Position numbers and translations under genes: made by a program | In this document: positions 1 to 9,842 of the stretch, in pieces | Layout of the letters: every line of letters starts with the position of its first letter | How positions within the stretch are numbered: position 1 is the stretch's first letter | Origin: Roseomonas mucosa | Lineage (GTDB): Bacteria > Pseudomonadota > Alphaproteobacteria > Acetobacterales > Acetobacteraceae | DNA: 64,000 bases | Assembly (NCBI GenBank): GCA_945878375.1 | Contig: CAMDWG010000008.1 | Location: forward strand, 62,001 to 126,000 | Reading direction: 5' to 3' | The notes under the pieces: model-generated | What the model was told of the DNA's origin: nothing | Seen by the model: only the letters and a program-made list of their open reading frames with translations | Databases searched by the model: none

Positions 1-10
1 CCCCGCCCCC

Positions 11-1177
11 TCAGCCGGCGGCGAGTTGGCGGAGCGCGGCACGCGCGGCGACCAGCGCCTCCGCCTGCCCGATCCAGCCGCGCATCGCCTCCCGCGCCGG
101 GGGCGACAGGCGGGTGAGGTGACCCAGCGCGCCGTCCAGGTCGCCCGCTTCCAGCGCGCGGCGGGCGCGCTCGATGGCGGCGCCGGCGGCATCGCCCCAC
201 AGCAACTCCTCACCCCGCCGCACGGTGATCATCCCGGACAGCCGAGAGACCGCGCTGTCCAGCACACCAGTCCCCGCAGGCGGTTCGCTGGCGGTGCGGC
301 CGGCGCGGGCGGCGCCCTCGAAGCCGAGGCGCAGCGCGGCCTCCGTCGGCGGGGCGGTGCCGGCGAAGCGGGTGAGCGCCTCCGGCGGGTTGGGCAGCGG
401 GCGCAGGGCCGCCCCGAGCGGCTGGCCAGAGTCCAGCGCCACCCGCACCGCATCGAGCGCGGCCATCCGGGCCGAACGTCCCTCCAGCGCCGCCAGGCGC
501 TGGGCATGGCCTTCCAGCGCCGCGAGCCGCGCGGCCTGCTGTTCGGCGGCCTGGGCGCGCTGCGCGATCTGGCCTTCCAGCGCCGCCAGCCGCGCCGCGA
601 GCGCCTGTTCCATCGCGGCCAGCCGCGCATTCTGCGTCTCGATGGATTGGGTGCGGGCCGCGAGCGCGGCCTCATTGGCCGCGACCCGGCCCGCGAAGCC
701 GGCCAGCGCCTGTTCGGCGGCGGCGAGGCGTTGCGCACCTTGCTGGCCGGTGGCGGCGCCCTCGCGCGCCAGCGCCTCGACGCGACCGGCCAGATCCTCC
801 AGCGCGGGGCGTGGAGCGAAGCCAGCGGGGTCGATGGCGGGGCGGGCCGCGAGGCGCTGTTCCAGCGCGGCGGCCTGCCGGTTGGCGGCCTCGGCGCGCG
901 CGGCGGCCGCGGCGGCGGCTTCGCGCAGCGGGGCGAGGTCGGGCGGCGCGCGATCCTCAAGCGCCGCAATGCGGCCTGACAGCGCCTCCAGCCGCGCGGC
1001 GGCCTCATCGGCGCCGGGCTGCGGCAGGGGTCGGCCCAGCAGCCAGGCGACGGCGCCGAGCAGGACCAGCGCGGCGGCCAGGATGGGCAGCACGGTGGGA
1101 TCGAGGCGACGCAGCAGGCCCGGCGGCGAGGCAGGCGCGGCGGGGGGCGGCTGGTCGGGCGAGGCGGGCGGGGTCAT
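11..1177 (-). CDS. Mitofilin-like inner-membrane coiled-coil protein (COG4223 type)
   Basis: A 388-residue protein with a proline-rich cytoplasmic N-terminus, one membrane segment at about residues 29-47, then a long Ala/Glu/Arg/Gln-rich coiled coil (about 55-240) and a globular C-terminal domain. This is the architecture of the alphaproteobacterial mitofilin/Mic60-like proteins that lie downstream of hemD, and that context supports the call. The ATG at 1177 is chosen because everything upstream in the same frame is antisense to hemD and reads as a shadow. It is last in the hemC-hemD run on this strand, and hemY-like genes usually follow, outside this window. Family knowledge: proposed to organise the inner membrane. 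Its role here is inferred. Confidence 0.8.
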   Translation of the reverse strand: MTPPASPDQPPPAAPASPPGLLRRLDPTVLPILAAALVLLGAVAWLLGRPLPQPGADEAAARLEALSGRIAALEDRAPPDLAPLREAAAAAAARAEAANRQAAALEQRLAARPAIDPAGFAPRPALEDLAGRVEALAREGAATGQQGAQRLAAAEQALAGFAGRVAANEAALAARTQSIETQNARLAAMEQALAARLAALEGQIAQRAQAAEQQAARLAALEGHAQRLAALEGRSARMAALDAVRVALDSGQPLGAALRPLPNPPEALTRFAGTAPPTEAALRLGFEGAARAGRTASEPPAGTGVLDSAVSRLSGMITVRRGEELLWGDAAGAAIERARRALEAGDLDGALGHLTRLSPPAREAMRGWIGQAEALVAARAALRQLAAG

Positions 1178-1223
1178 GGCTCTCCTGACAGGTGTGGTCA
1201 GCCGGCGGCACGCCCCGGCGGGT

Positions 1224-1946
1224 TCACCCCCCTGGGCCGAGCAACCGAAGCAACGAATCCTCCCCGGGCCGCTCGGCCACACGCATCGCGCGCCAAGCGC
1301 CGGGAGATATGGCGGCGGCGGCGGCATCCGCCACCCGCCGGCTGATCGCCAGCACCTCCATTTGCGCGGCGCCCGCCGCAAGGCCGGCATCCCGGATGAG
1401 GGTGATGGCACACAGCGCGGAGCGTGGCGAGTGGAACAGCACGGCACCGATCCGCCCGGCCTTCCAGGCGCGGATCGCCTCGGGCGGAAGCCCGGTGGCG
1501 GGTTCCGCGCGATAGGCGATGCGCCTGATCGCCCGGAAGCCCCGCGCCCTGAGATCGGCGGCGAGGTCGAGCGCGTAGCCCTGCCCCACCGCCAGCAGCA
1601 GCGGACCCGCGCGCGGGTCGAGCCGCTGCGCGGCCATCTCCGCCAGATCCCGCGCGGTGCCGGCGGCGGCTTCCGCCGCCCATCCCAGGGCACGCGCCTC
1701 CGCCGCCGTGGCCTCGCCGACCGCCATTACGGGCAGGCCAGGGATGGGCGGCGGCAGGGCGCGGGCGGCGGCGCGGCTGGTCAGCAACAGGGCCTGGGCG
1801 CGGCCGATCACGATGTCGCGGGGCCGCAGCACAAGGGCGGGGGCCAGCACCGGCTCCCACCCCAGCGCCGCCACCCGCGCCGCCGTCTCCGCCGCACCGG
1901 GATCGGGGCGGGTGACGAGAACGGCGCCGCGCGGCGGCGGCTGCAT
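1224..1946 (-). CDS. hemD: Uroporphyrinogen-III synthase
   Basis: Converts hydroxymethylbilane to uroporphyrinogen III in haem synthesis. The 240-residue length is normal for HemD. The fold is diverged, as usual in this family, but the opening [17 protein letters not shown] and the two-lobed pattern are typical. The ATG at 1946 lies 4 bases beyond the hemC stop, so the two genes are very probably translated together. An in-frame extension upstream exists but overlaps hemC and is not needed. Confidence 0.88.
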   Translation of the reverse strand: MQPPPRGAVLVTRPDPGAAETAARVAALGWEPVLAPALVLRPRDIVIGRAQALLLTSRAAARALPPPIPGLPVMAVGEATAAEARALGWAAEAAAGTARDLAEMAAQRLDPRAGPLLLAVGQGYALDLAADLRARGFRAIRRIAYRAEPATGLPPEAIRAWKAGRIGAVLFHSPRSALCAITLIRDAGLAAGAAQMEVLAISRRVADAAAAAISPGAWRAMRVAERPGEDSLLRLLGPGG

Positions 1947-1950
1947 CGGG

Positions 1951-2970
1951 CTAGCCAAGGATATCCGCCGGGCTGTCCCGCCGCAGGCTCTCGCCCAGTT
2001 CCCGCCCGATCGCCGCCGCATCGCCCGGCGCGCCATGCAGCGCCCGCTTGAGCAGGAAGGTGCCATCGGCCCGCGCCACCAGCCCGGTCAGGTGCAATTC
2101 GCCATTCGGCAGCAGCCGCGCATGCCCGCCGATCGGCGTGCGGCACGACCCGTCCAGCGCCGCGAGCAGCGCGCGTTCGGCGGTCGAGACGGCGCGCGCC
2201 TCCGCATCCTCGATGCCCGACAGCAGTTCGAGCAGTTCCGTATCGTCCGCCCGCACGGTGACGCCCACGATGCCCTGGCCGGCGGAGGGCACCATCGCCT
2301 CGGGGTCGAGGATCACCGATGCCTCCGCCTCCAGCCCCAGGCGCCGCAGGCCGGCCAGCGCCAGCAGCGTCGCAGCCGGGCCGCCTTCGCCGCGCAGCCG
2401 GGCAAGCCGCGTCTGCACATTGCCGCGGATCATCTCGATGCGCAGGTCGGGGCGCGCATGCAGCAACTGGCTCTGCCGCCGGACCGAGGAGGTGCCGATG
2501 ACAGCGCCGGTCGGCAGGCAGGCATAGGGATCGGCCGGGTCCACCTTCCCCGCGCCGGCGCCGAGGATCAGCGCGTCGCGGCTATCCTCCCGCGCCAGGG
2601 TGCAGGCCAGGACGATGCCGGGGGGCAATTCGGTTTCCAGGTCCTTCAGGCTGTGGACCGCGAAATCGATGCGGCCATCGGCCAGCGCCTCATGGATCTC
2701 CTTTGCGAACAGCCCCTTGCCGCCGACATCGGCCAGCCGCCGGTCGAGGATCTTGTCGCCGGAGGTGGCGATGGCGTGTTCCTCGAAGGCCTTGGCGTCG
2801 CGCAGCACCGGGCAGAAGCGGGTGATGAGGGCCAGGAAATGCCGCGTCTGCCACAGCGCGAGCGGGGAGGCGCGCGTGCCCACCCGCAGCGGCAGGGCGC
2901 GGCGGCGGGACGCCGCATGGGCATGCTGCGGGGCGGGGTGGGCTGGACCCGGCGGATGGGCTACCGACAT
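1951..2970 (-). CDS. hemC: Hydroxymethylbilane synthase (porphobilinogen deaminase)
   Basis: Polymerises four porphobilinogen units into hydroxymethylbilane, the substrate of the adjacent hemD product. Visible hallmarks are [14 protein letters not shown] near the start, the Arg-rich substrate site [11 protein letters not shown] (about 159-169) and the dipyrromethane-cofactor cysteine in [15 protein letters not shown] (Cys276). The 339 residues include a Pro/His/Ala-rich leader of about 25 residues before the conserved core, so the true start may be slightly later. It is divergent from tsaD, with only 36 bases between starts, so the two promoters must overlap or lie inside the genes. Confidence 0.96.
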   Translation of the reverse strand: MSVAHPPGPAHPAPQHAHAASRRRALPLRVGTRASPLALWQTRHFLALITRFCPVLRDAKAFEEHAIATSGDKILDRRLADVGGKGLFAKEIHEALADGRIDFAVHSLKDLETELPPGIVLACTLAREDSRDALILGAGAGKVDPADPYACLPTGAVIGTSSVRRQSQLLHARPDLRIEMIRGNVQTRLARLRGEGGPAATLLALAGLRRLGLEAEASVILDPEAMVPSAGQGIVGVTVRADDTELLELLSGIEDAEARAVSTAERALLAALDGSCRTPIGGHARLLPNGELHLTGLVARADGTFLLKRALHGAPGDAAAIGRELGESLRRDSPADILG

Positions 2971-3006
2971 GGTAGGCTCCTTAGAGCCGTCACGGAGGTC
3001 GCGAAA

Positions 3007-4089
3007 GTGTTGCCGGCGAAGGGTGGCATGCGGGAGGCGCGGGAGGCGGGCGGGGAAGGCGGCGATGACCGGCTGGTCCTCGGCCTGGAGAGCTCCTGCG
3101 ACGAGACCGCCGCGGCGGTTCTGCGCGCGGATGGCACCATCCTGGCCGAAGCGGTGCTGAGCCAGCTGGCCGACCACGCCCCCTTCGGCGGCGTGGTGCC
3201 GGAGATCGCGGCCCGCGCCCATCTGCACCACCTGCCCGGGCTGGTGCGGCGCGTGCTGGATCAGGCGGGCACGACACCGGCGGGGCTTTCGGCGGTCGCG
3301 GCCACCGCCGGGCCGGGTCTGATCGGCGGGCTGATCGTGGGGGCAACACTCGGCAAGGGAATCGCGCTGGCGCAGGGCATCCCCTATCTCGCGATCAACC
3401 ACCTGGAAGCGCATGCGCTCTCGCCCCGCCTGCCCTCGGTGAGCCCGGAAGGCCTGGGGTTTCCTTATCTGCTGCTGCTGCTGTCGGGCGGGCATTGCCA
3501 ATGCGTGGCGGTGGAAGGCGTCGGGCGGCATCGCCGGCTCGGCACCACGCTGGACGATGCGGTGGGGGAGGCCTTCGACAAATCGGCGAAGCTGCTCGGC
3601 CTGCCCTGGCCCGGCGGGCCGCATCTGGAGAGGCTGGCGGAAGGCGGCAACCCCACGCGCATCCCCCTGCCCCGGCCCTTGTTCGGCCGGCCGGGCTGCG
3701 ACTTCTCCTTCAGCGGGCTGAAGACGGCGGTGGCGCAGGCGGTGGCGAAGGGGCTGGACGAACAGGGGCGGCGCGACCTGGCGGCCGGGTTCCAGGCCTC
3801 GGTCGCCGCAGTGCTGGCGGATCGCGCGACCCATGCGCTCGGCATGCTGCCGGGGGCGCGGGCGGTGGTGGTCGCGGGCGGCGTGGCGGCGAATGGCGCG
3901 GTGCGGGCGGCGCTGGCGCGGGTGGCGGCGAAGGCGGGGCTGCCGATGGTGGCCCCCCCGATCCGGCTCTGCACCGACAATGCGGTGATGGTCGCCTGGG
4001 CCGGGATCGAGCGGCTGCGCGCCGGCCTGACCGATGGGCTGGACCACGCGCCGCGCCCGCGCTGGCCGTTGCAGGAGCTTTCGGCCTGA
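3007..4089 (+). CDS. tsaD: tRNA N6-threonylcarbamoyladenosine transferase TsaD
   Basis: Transfers the threonylcarbamoyl group to A37 of ANN-decoding tRNAs, with TsaB and TsaE as partners. The core begins [16 protein letters not shown]. The metal-binding HLEAH and the ASKHA-type glycine motifs ([21 protein letters not shown]) are visible. The GTG at 3007 is chosen because a clear GGAGG (2994-2998) sits 8 bases upstream. An ATG at 3028 would give a 353-residue protein but has a poor ribosome site. Divergent from hemC. Confidence 0.93.
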   Translation: MLPAKGGMREAREAGGEGGDDRLVLGLESSCDETAAAVLRADGTILAEAVLSQLADHAPFGGVVPEIAARAHLHHLPGLVRRVLDQAGTTPAGLSAVAATAGPGLIGGLIVGATLGKGIALAQGIPYLAINHLEAHALSPRLPSVSPEGLGFPYLLLLLSGGHCQCVAVEGVGRHRRLGTTLDDAVGEAFDKSAKLLGLPWPGGPHLERLAEGGNPTRIPLPRPLFGRPGCDFSFSGLKTAVAQAVAKGLDEQGRRDLAAGFQASVAAVLADRATHALGMLPGARAVVVAGGVAANGAVRAALARVAAKAGLPMVAPPIRLCTDNAVMVAWAGIERLRAGLTDGLDHAPRPRWPLQELSA

Positions 4090-4115
4090 GCGCGGGCGCA
4101 GAGGCGACCGGCCAT

Positions 4116-4160
4116 CGCCCCGTCTTGCGCCGCCCTGTCTTGCGCGGCCCTGTCTTGCGC
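4116..4160 (+). repeat. Three tandem 15-bp units in the rlmJ leader
   Basis: Three abutting 15-bp copies (4116-4130, 4131-4145, 4146-4160) of the form SGCCCYGTCTTGCGC, differing at two or three positions. They fill the spacer between tsaD and rlmJ and end 29 bases before the rlmJ GTG. Similar roughly 15-bp arrays occur at 30825 and 47293. Confidence 0.85.
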
Positions 4161-4189
4161 CACCTTCTCGGCAAGGCTACCGCCCGGGC

Positions 4190-5032
4190 GTGAATTACCG
4201 CCATGCCTTCCACGCTGGAAATTTCGCGGATTGCGTCAAGCACGCGCTGCTCGTCGCACTGCTGCGGGCGCTGCGCGCCAAGCCGAAACCCTTCGCCGTG
4301 CTCGACACCCATGCGGGCATCGGCGCCTATGACCTCTCGGCGCCGGAACCCGCCCGGACGGGCGAATGGCGGGAGGGCATCGCGCGGGTGATGGCCCAGG
4401 GGACGGAAGCTGATGCCGGCGCGCTGGCGGATTACGGCGCGCTGGTCCGGCAGGCGGGCTACCCGGCGGCCTATCCCGGCTCCCCCGCCCTGATCCGCGC
4501 GCTGATGCGGCCCGAAGACCGGCTGGTGCTGTGCGAATTGCACCCCGAGGACCATGCGACACTCAAGGCGCGCTATCGCGGCGATGCCCAGGTCGCGGTC
4601 CATAAGCGCGACGCCTATGAGGCACTCGCCGCCCTGACCCCCTTCCCCGAGCGCCGGGGCCTGGTGCTGATCGACCCGCCCTTCGAACAGGAAGGCGAGT
4701 TCGAACGCCTCGCGCAGGGGATCGCCGCGCTGCGCCACCGCTCCCGCGCCGGCATCGTCGCCGCCTGGTATCCGGTGAAGCACCGCGCCCCCACGCGTGC
4801 CTTCCACACCGCGCTGCGGGATGCGGGCGTCGAGGATTGCATCGCCTGTGAGCTGGTGCTGCGGGAGCCCACCGACCCCACGCGGCTGAATGGCTGCGGG
4901 CTGGTGGTGGCCAATGCCCCCTTCGGCTTCGAGGCCGAGGCCAACGCCATCCTGGCCGCCCTCCTCGCCCGGCTTGATCGCGGGGAGGATGGCGCGGCGG
5001 CGGGGGTGACCCGCCTGACGGCGGAGAGGTAG
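4190..5032 (+). CDS. rlmJ: 23S rRNA (adenine-2030 N6)-methyltransferase RlmJ
   Basis: SAM-dependent N6-methylation of A2030 in 23S rRNA. The start VNYRHAFHAGNFADCVKH and the catalytic DPPFE motif (DxxY/PPF class) are diagnostic. LDTHAGIGAYDL is the SAM-binding motif. The 280 residues match the family length. A GTG start is used; no ATG gives the conserved N-terminus. Downstream of tsaD and 6 bases ahead of gpsA, on the same strand. Confidence 0.94.
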   Translation: MNYRHAFHAGNFADCVKHALLVALLRALRAKPKPFAVLDTHAGIGAYDLSAPEPARTGEWREGIARVMAQGTEADAGALADYGALVRQAGYPAAYPGSPALIRALMRPEDRLVLCELHPEDHATLKARYRGDAQVAVHKRDAYEALAALTPFPERRGLVLIDPPFEQEGEFERLAQGIAALRHRSRAGIVAAWYPVKHRAPTRAFHTALRDAGVEDCIACELVLREPTDPTRLNGCGLVVANAPFGFEAEANAILAALLARLDRGEDGAAAGVTRLTAER

Positions 5033-5038
5033 GCGGCA

Positions 5039-6046
5039 ATGGCGGGGGATCGCGCAGAACGCATCGCGGTGCTCGGGGCCGGCGCCTGGGGCACGGCGCT
5101 GGCGATCCAGGCGGCGCGGGCGGGGCATGCGGTCGGGCTCTGGGCGCGCGATCCGGCCCGCGCGGCGGCGCTGGCGGCGACGCGGGAGAATGCGTCCTAC
5201 CTGCCCGGCGCACCCCTTCCCCCTGCCATAACACCCACCGCCGATGCAGCCACGGCGCTCGCGGGGGCGGCGCTCGTGCTGGTCGTGGTGCCGGTGCAGT
5301 TCCTGCGGCCGGTGCTCACCGATCTGCGTCCGGCGATCGAGGCCGGCGGCGCGCCGCTGGTGGTCTGCTCGAAGGGGGTGGAGCGCGGCACGCGCCTGCT
5401 GCCGCTCGAGATCCTGGAGGCGCTGTTTCCAGGCCATCCGGCGGCGGTGCTCTCCGGCCCGAATTTCGCGCATGAGGTGGCGAAGGGCCTGCCGGCCGCC
5501 GCCGTACTCGCCAGCCGCGACGCGGCGTTGCGGCGCGCGGGCGGCGAGATGCTCGGGACAGCCAGCTTCCGCATCTATGGCGGCGACGACCCGGTGGGCG
5601 TGCAGGTGGGCGGTGCGGCGAAGAACGTCATCGCCATCGCGGCCGGCGCGGTGATCGGCGCGGGGCTGGGGGAGAATGCGCGCGCGGCGCTGGTCACGCG
5701 AGGGCTTGCGGAATTGGCGCGGCTGGCGGTCGCGCTGGGCGGGCGGGCGGAGACGGCGGCGGGGCTGTCGGGGCTGGGCGACCTGCTGCTGACCACGACG
5801 GGGCCGGGCAGCCGCAACAGCTCGCTGGGCCATGCGCTGGGCCAGGGGATGAGCCTGGCGGCGGCGCTGGCCGGGCGGGCCGGGGTGGCGGAAGGGGTGG
5901 CGACCGCGCCGGCCCTGGTGGCGCGGGCGGCGGAAGCCGGGGTGGAGTTGCCGATCTGCGCGGCGGTGGCCGATCTGCTGGCGGGCGGGCTTTCGGTGGA
6001 GGCCGCGATGGGCCGGCTGCTGGCGCGGCCCCGACGGGACGAATAG
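5039..6046 (+). CDS. gpsA: NAD(P)-dependent glycerol-3-phosphate dehydrogenase
   Basis: Reduces dihydroxyacetone phosphate to sn-glycerol 3-phosphate, the backbone of phospholipids. The Rossmann motif VLGAGAWGTALA is at residues 11-22, the substrate-site SGPNFAHEVAKG near 140, and the catalytic lysine lies in GGAAKNVIAIAAGA. The 335 residues are normal. The gene starts 6 bases after rlmJ, so the two are likely co-transcribed. Confidence 0.96.
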   Translation: MAGDRAERIAVLGAGAWGTALAIQAARAGHAVGLWARDPARAAALAATRENASYLPGAPLPPAITPTADAATALAGAALVLVVVPVQFLRPVLTDLRPAIEAGGAPLVVCSKGVERGTRLLPLEILEALFPGHPAAVLSGPNFAHEVAKGLPAAAVLASRDAALRRAGGEMLGTASFRIYGGDDPVGVQVGGAAKNVIAIAAGAVIGAGLGENARAALVTRGLAELARLAVALGGRAETAAGLSGLGDLLLTTTGPGSRNSSLGHALGQGMSLAAALAGRAGVAEGVATAPALVARAAEAGVELPICAAVADLLAGGLSVEAAMGRLLARPRRDE

Positions 6047-6170
6047 GGCGGGACGAATAGCGCGCTCCCGCGCTTGTCATCGGGGCGGGGCGGCCCGGTG
6101 GCGAGGGGTTGTCGCAATTCTTGCTGCGCCGCACCATGTCATCTTGACCCCTAACGTGACGGAAGCGGCA

Positions 6171-6707
6171 ATGCGCCCTGGCCAAGACCCACGCGACCTC
6201 AGGTCGCTGATGCCCTGGATGGACATGGCGACCAACGCCTTCGAGACCTGGATGGGCTTCTGGACCGGCCAGGGGATGGGCCAATGGATGGGCCAAGGGG
6301 CGGGCACATCGGGCGGCAAGACCTCGCCGCTGCTGGAGATGCAGCGCCAGATGCTGCAGGCCTGGACGGCGCCCTGGATGGCGTTCGGGATGCCGGGGCT
6401 CGCCACGCCGGAAGCCGCGCGGCCGGAAGCGCCCCGCCCCGCCCCGACCCATGCGGCGCCCCCGGCGCCGGCTTCGCGCCAGCCCACCCCGCCTGAGGAC
6501 CTGCCCTGGTCCCCTGTCCCCGCCGCGCCGGTCGCGGTGATGGGCGCGGAAGCCCCGGCCGCGCCCGAGCCCCAGGCCTCCGCCCCTGCCCGGCGGCCGC
6601 GCAAGGCGCCCAAGCCCCTCCCCAAGCTGCCCGCGGCGGCGCCCGAGCGAACCCCCGCCACCAGCGGCCGCCGCATCGCGAAGCCGCCCCGCAAGCCGAC
6701 GCATTGA
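6171..6707 (+). CDS. Met/Trp/Gln-rich protein with basic Pro/Ala tail, unrecognised
   Basis: 178 residues. The N-terminal third is unusually rich in Met, Trp, Gln and Gly (FWTGQGMGQWMGQGAG) and contains amphipathic stretches. The rest is Pro/Ala-rich and ends in a Lys/Arg/Pro-rich tail (about 135-178). The ATG at 6171 has GGAAG 5 bases upstream; a TTG at 6144 is possible. The Trp/Met amphipathic helix plus basic AKP tail loosely recalls granule-associated PhaE/PhaF-type proteins, and a phasin lies elsewhere in the window, but no family could be assigned. A strong opposite-strand ORF overlaps it, so the call rests on codon pattern and start context. Confidence 0.6.
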   Translation: MRPGQDPRDLRSLMPWMDMATNAFETWMGFWTGQGMGQWMGQGAGTSGGKTSPLLEMQRQMLQAWTAPWMAFGMPGLATPEAARPEAPRPAPTHAAPPAPASRQPTPPEDLPWSPVPAAPVAVMGAEAPAAPEPQASAPARRPRKAPKPLPKLPAAAPERTPATSGRRIAKPPRKPTH

Positions 6708-6794
6708 ACCGGCGCGACCCGAAACGGCTCGACTAAGGTATATATTCCTTATCTACTGGGGCGATGCCAAAGCCCCCGCCCCCTTTCCGCGCCT

Positions 6795-6821
6795 GCCCCG
6801 TCCGGCGGCCGGGGGCGGGGC
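6795..6821. terminator. GC-rich hairpin between convergent genes
   Basis: A stem of 9 pairs (GCCCCGTCC against GGGCGGGGC with one G-T pair) and a 9-nt loop sits between the convergent genes ending at 6707 and 6882. It is a plausible bidirectional terminator, though neither side has a long T tract. The rest of 6708-6881 holds a short AT-rich patch (TATATATTCC near 6739) and no gene. Confidence 0.4.
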
Positions 6822-6881
6822 GCCTATTTGTCCGAATCCGACATGCGCGCGTGGAAAAAATGCGCGACGCCGCGCCCTGCG

Positions 6882-7250
6882 CTATCCGCCGCGGCGCGGC
6901 GGGTCGCGGCTCAGGCCCTTGGCGGCGAGCGCCTGTTCATAGGCGGCCCAGCGTTCCGCCTGGTCGCGGCCCAGCTCGAACAGGTAGTCCCAGGAATAGA
7001 TGCCCGTGTCATGCAGGTCGTCGAAGACCAGCCGCACGGCGTAGTGCCCGACCGGCTCGACCTTCATGATCCCGACATGCCGCCGCGCCGGCACGATCAC
7101 CCGCTGCCCCGGCCCATGCCCCTGCACCTCGGCCGAGGGGCTTTCCACCCGCAGATACTCGGCCGGCAGGGCGAAGCGCTCGCCGCTGTCGAAGGCGACA
7201 TGCAGCACGCGCTCGGCGCGGTTCAGCCGGATCTCGGTCGGCGTTGGCAT
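6882..7250 (-). CDS. DUF971 / GBBH-like N-terminal domain protein
   Basis: 122 residues forming a single DUF971 domain, the fold also found at the N-terminus of gamma-butyrobetaine hydroxylase and in some Mrp/ApbC proteins. Recognisable elements are the start [33 protein letters not shown] and the C-terminal [17 protein letters not shown]. Function in bacteria is unproven, though an iron-sulphur or metal role is often proposed. It starts 6 bases after the Trm112-like gene and is last in the minus-strand run from 9815. Confidence 0.88.
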   Translation of the reverse strand: MPTPTEIRLNRAERVLHVAFDSGERFALPAEYLRVESPSAEVQGHGPGQRVIVPARRHVGIMKVEPVGHYAVRLVFDDLHDTGIYSWDYLFELGRDQAERWAAYEQALAAKGLSRDPPRRGG

Positions 7251-7256
7251 GGGCCT

Positions 7257-7442
7257 TCAGTCGATCTTCCTTGCCTCGTCGGGCAGCATGATGGGGATGC
7301 CGTCGCGGATCGGATAGGCGAGGCCGGCCTTGTCGCTGACCAGTTCCGCCTTCTCCCGGTCCAGGCGCAGCGGCCCCTTCGTCACCGGGCAGACGAGGAT
7401 CTCCAGCAGCCGCGGATCCACCTGCACCCCTGCCTCGCTCAT
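7257..7442 (-). CDS. Trm112 / UPF0434 family small protein
   Basis: 61 residues: [16 protein letters not shown] followed by [18 protein letters not shown], the standard Trm112-like signature. Only one cysteine of the zinc-binding set remains (Cys18), as in many bacterial UPF0434 members. Family knowledge: Trm112 in archaea and eukaryotes activates methyltransferases; the bacterial role is unclear. It sits between the LON-like gene and DUF971 on the same strand. Confidence 0.9.
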   Translation of the reverse strand: MSEAGVQVDPRLLEILVCPVTKGPLRLDREKAELVSDKAGLAYPIRDGIPIMLPDEARKID

Positions 7443-7496
7443 GCCTTCACCCTCTCGCGCCTGTCGCGCCCCTGGGCGCGGTCTTGCCCGCGCGTC

Positions 7497-8156
7497 TTAG
7501 CTTGGCCGGCCCTCGGGCGCCATGCCGTGGCTGCCCATGCGCATCAAGGCGATCAGCATCGCCGCGCGATCCCCGGCATCCTTCGCCTCCAGCAGCGCCT
7601 GCTTCTCCCGCACATCGAAGGGGCAGACCATGCAGAGGGTCGTGACGAGCATCGCATCCTCGGTCTGCTCCACCGCGTCCCAATTCGCCTCGATCCCCCG
7701 CGCGCGGAAATAGGGGCGCAGCGCGCCCACCAGCGCGTCCCGGTCGAGCGCCGGGGGCGGGGCGGCCACATCGAGATCGGCGGCATAGGGCGCGTAATCC
7801 GCCCGCACCCGCCGATAGCCCCGGCGCCCCGCCACCTCCTCCGCGATGCGGAAGCGGATGACGCCGGTCAGCGTCAGCAGGATCCGCCCGTCATCCGTCT
7901 CGGCGAAGGAGGAGACGCGGCCAAGGCAGCCGACCTTGAACAGCGGCGGCTCCGCCCCCTCGCGCGGCTGGGACGGATCGCCCTGCACCATGCCGAGCAT
8001 CCGCCCGGCGGCGACCGCATCCTCCACCATCGCCAGGTAGCGCGGTTCGAAGATGTTCAGCGGCAGCCGGCCCTGCGGCAGCAGCAGCGCGCCGGACAGC
8101 GGGAAGACGGGGATCTCCGCGGGAAGGGCCGCGAAAGGGGGATGAAAGGGGGGCAT
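7497..8156 (-). CDS. LON substrate-binding (N-terminal) domain protein
   Basis: 219 residues. The protein is a lone LON N-terminal domain with no AAA+ or protease part: [30 protein letters not shown] and [16 protein letters not shown] are typical. The ATG at 8156 is preferred because AGGAG lies 4 bases upstream; a GTG at 8174 would add six residues. Stand-alone LON domains are common in alphaproteobacteria beside the thioredoxin/TPR gene, as here. The function is probably substrate or protein binding and is not proven. Confidence 0.9.
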   Translation of the reverse strand: MPPFHPPFAALPAEIPVFPLSGALLLPQGRLPLNIFEPRYLAMVEDAVAAGRMLGMVQGDPSQPREGAEPPLFKVGCLGRVSSFAETDDGRILLTLTGVIRFRIAEEVAGRRGYRRVRADYAPYAADLDVAAPPPALDRDALVGALRPYFRARGIEANWDAVEQTEDAMLVTTLCMVCPFDVREKQALLEAKDAGDRAAMLIALMRMGSHGMAPEGRPS

Positions 8157-8252
8157 CGGCTCCTGCTCGGCCACGTCGCGCGGCCCCGTGTCGCCGGGCC
8201 CGCCAAGCCGCGCCGGGCCCGGATCATCCCGGGACCGGCGCGGTTGGCAGCG

Positions 8253-9209
8253 TCAGCGGAACAGAAGGGTGGAGAGCTTCCGCCGTCCCGCAAGGGTCGC
8301 GGGGTCATCGAAGCCCCAGGCTTCGAAGAACTTCAGCAATTGCTTGCGCGCGGCTTCCTCGCCCCAGGCCTTGTCGCGCTTGATCGCTTCGACCAGCGCA
8401 TCCACCGCCTGGCCGCGTTCGCCCATCCCGTTCAGCGCGACCGCGAGGTCGATGCGCGCGGCGTGGTCATCCGGATCGGCCGCCAGCCGCTGCTGGAACT
8501 CGCCGAGCTTCTCCTGCGCGCGGCGCCCTTCGATCGCGAGGTCGAGGGCCGCGCGGACAGAGGCGATCTCCGCATGGCCGCGCAGCTTCTCCGGCACTTC
8601 CTCATCCAGCACGAGCCGGGCCTGGTCTTCCTCGCCCAGCGCCATCAGGGAACGTGCGAGGCCGGCGAAGGCCTCGGCGTTCTCGGGCTCGGCTTCCAGC
8701 AGGCCGGCGAAGAGGTTCAGCGCGCCCTGGTGGTCGCCGGCCTCGGCGGCGGCCTTGGCCTCCGCCAGCAGGTCGGCGCCGGGCAGCGATCCGCCGGCGG
8801 CCTTCAGCAGGGTCTCGATGAACTTCTTCACCTCGCCCTCGGGCAGCGCGCCCTGGAACAGGTCGGCGATCTGGCCCTTCACGAAGCCGACGACGGTCGG
8901 CACGGATTGCAGCGGCAGGCCCATCTGCGCCAGCTGCTGGACCAGCTCCCGGTTCTTGTCGATGTCGATCTTCACCAGCCGCACGCGACCCTGCGCGGCG
9001 CGCACGACCTTTTCCAGCGTCGGCGTCAGCGTCTTGCAGGGGCCGCACCAGGTCGCCCAGAAATCGACCAGCACCGGCACCTGCCGGCTGGCTTCCACCA
9101 CATCCTGCATGAAGTTGCGCTGGTCGCCGTCCTTGATGATGTCGGCGGCGGCGGCGCCACCGGGCGCGGCCTGGCGGGTCGGGTCGAAGATCACGTCCAT
9201 GGCAGGCAT
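8253..9209 (-). CDS. cnoX: Chaperedoxin CnoX (thioredoxin-TPR, YbbN family)
   Basis: A thioredoxin domain (about 25-135) followed by tetratricopeptide-like helices to the end. The active site is [11 protein letters not shown] (Cys55, Cys58). This is a full redox pair, unlike E. coli CnoX, where the first Cys is lost, so the protein should have true thioredoxin activity as alphaproteobacterial CnoX does. It likely protects unfolded clients from over-oxidation and hands them to GroEL/DnaK. 318 residues is the usual length. Confidence 0.9.
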   Translation of the reverse strand: MPAMDVIFDPTRQAAPGGAAAADIIKDGDQRNFMQDVVEASRQVPVLVDFWATWCGPCKTLTPTLEKVVRAAQGRVRLVKIDIDKNRELVQQLAQMGLPLQSVPTVVGFVKGQIADLFQGALPEGEVKKFIETLLKAAGGSLPGADLLAEAKAAAEAGDHQGALNLFAGLLEAEPENAEAFAGLARSLMALGEEDQARLVLDEEVPEKLRGHAEIASVRAALDLAIEGRRAQEKLGEFQQRLAADPDDHAARIDLAVALNGMGERGQAVDALVEAIKRDKAWGEEAARKQLLKFFEAWGFDDPATLAGRRKLSTLLFR

Positions 9210-9305
9210 TCCCCAAATCTGTGGGCGGATAGATGCGCGGCGCCGGGCCGGAGGACAAGGCGGGCGGATGCGATCAGGCGGCGGGCGTCCCCGCCATGCG
9301 GGGGA

Positions 9306-9815
9306 TCAACCGGGCGCGGGCGGGTCCACGATCTCCGGCGCATGGCCGAGGTGGCGGAGGAAGCGCAGCAGGTCGCCCGGCCGGATCGCGGTGGTCATGG
9401 TGTTGGTCAGCGGGTGGCAATTCACCCAATCGAACCCCTCCATCAGCGCGCGGTCGAAGACCGGGCGCACCGCGCCGGGGGCGGCGTTCACAAGGCCGAA
9501 GGGCGTGACGGAACCGGGCGTGACGCCGAGCTGGGCGAACAGGTCCTCGGCCGGGGCGAAGCCGACCCGCGCCACGCCGAGCCCCCGCGCCAGCGCGTTG
9601 ACGGAGACGCGCCGCTCCTCCTCCAGCACCGCCAACAGGAAGGGGCCGTCGCCCTTCTGCGGGCGGAGGAACAGGTTCTTCGTATGCCCGCCGGGCAGAT
9701 CAGGGCGCAGCGCCCGGCTTTCCTCCACCGTGAAGACGGGCGGATGGCTGACGGTGCGATGCGCGATGCCGAGCGCATCGAGCCGCGCGAGCAGGCTTTC
9801 GGGGGTCTCGGGCAT
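9306..9815 (-). CDS. proX: Prolyl-tRNA editing protein (ProX, YbaK-like deacylase)
   Basis: A free-standing trans-editing domain that hydrolyses mischarged Ala-tRNA(Pro). Diagnostic segments are [29 protein letters not shown] with the conserved Lys46, [12 protein letters not shown] and [10 protein letters not shown]. 169 residues is normal. It is upstream of cnoX on the same strand with a gap of about 95 bases. Confidence 0.92.
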   Translation of the reverse strand: MPETPESLLARLDALGIAHRTVSHPPVFTVEESRALRPDLPGGHTKNLFLRPQKGDGPFLLAVLEEERRVSVNALARGLGVARVGFAPAEDLFAQLGVTPGSVTPFGLVNAAPGAVRPVFDRALMEGFDWVNCHPLTNTMTTAIRPGDLLRFLRHLGHAPEIVDPPAPG

Positions 9816-9842
9816 GGGGGCCTGGGCCTTGGGGGGACGAGG

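Noticed and set aside
3028-4089. ATG 3028 as tsaD start
   Set aside because: No good ribosome site; GTG 3007 has GGAGG at the right distance. The choice affects only seven residues.
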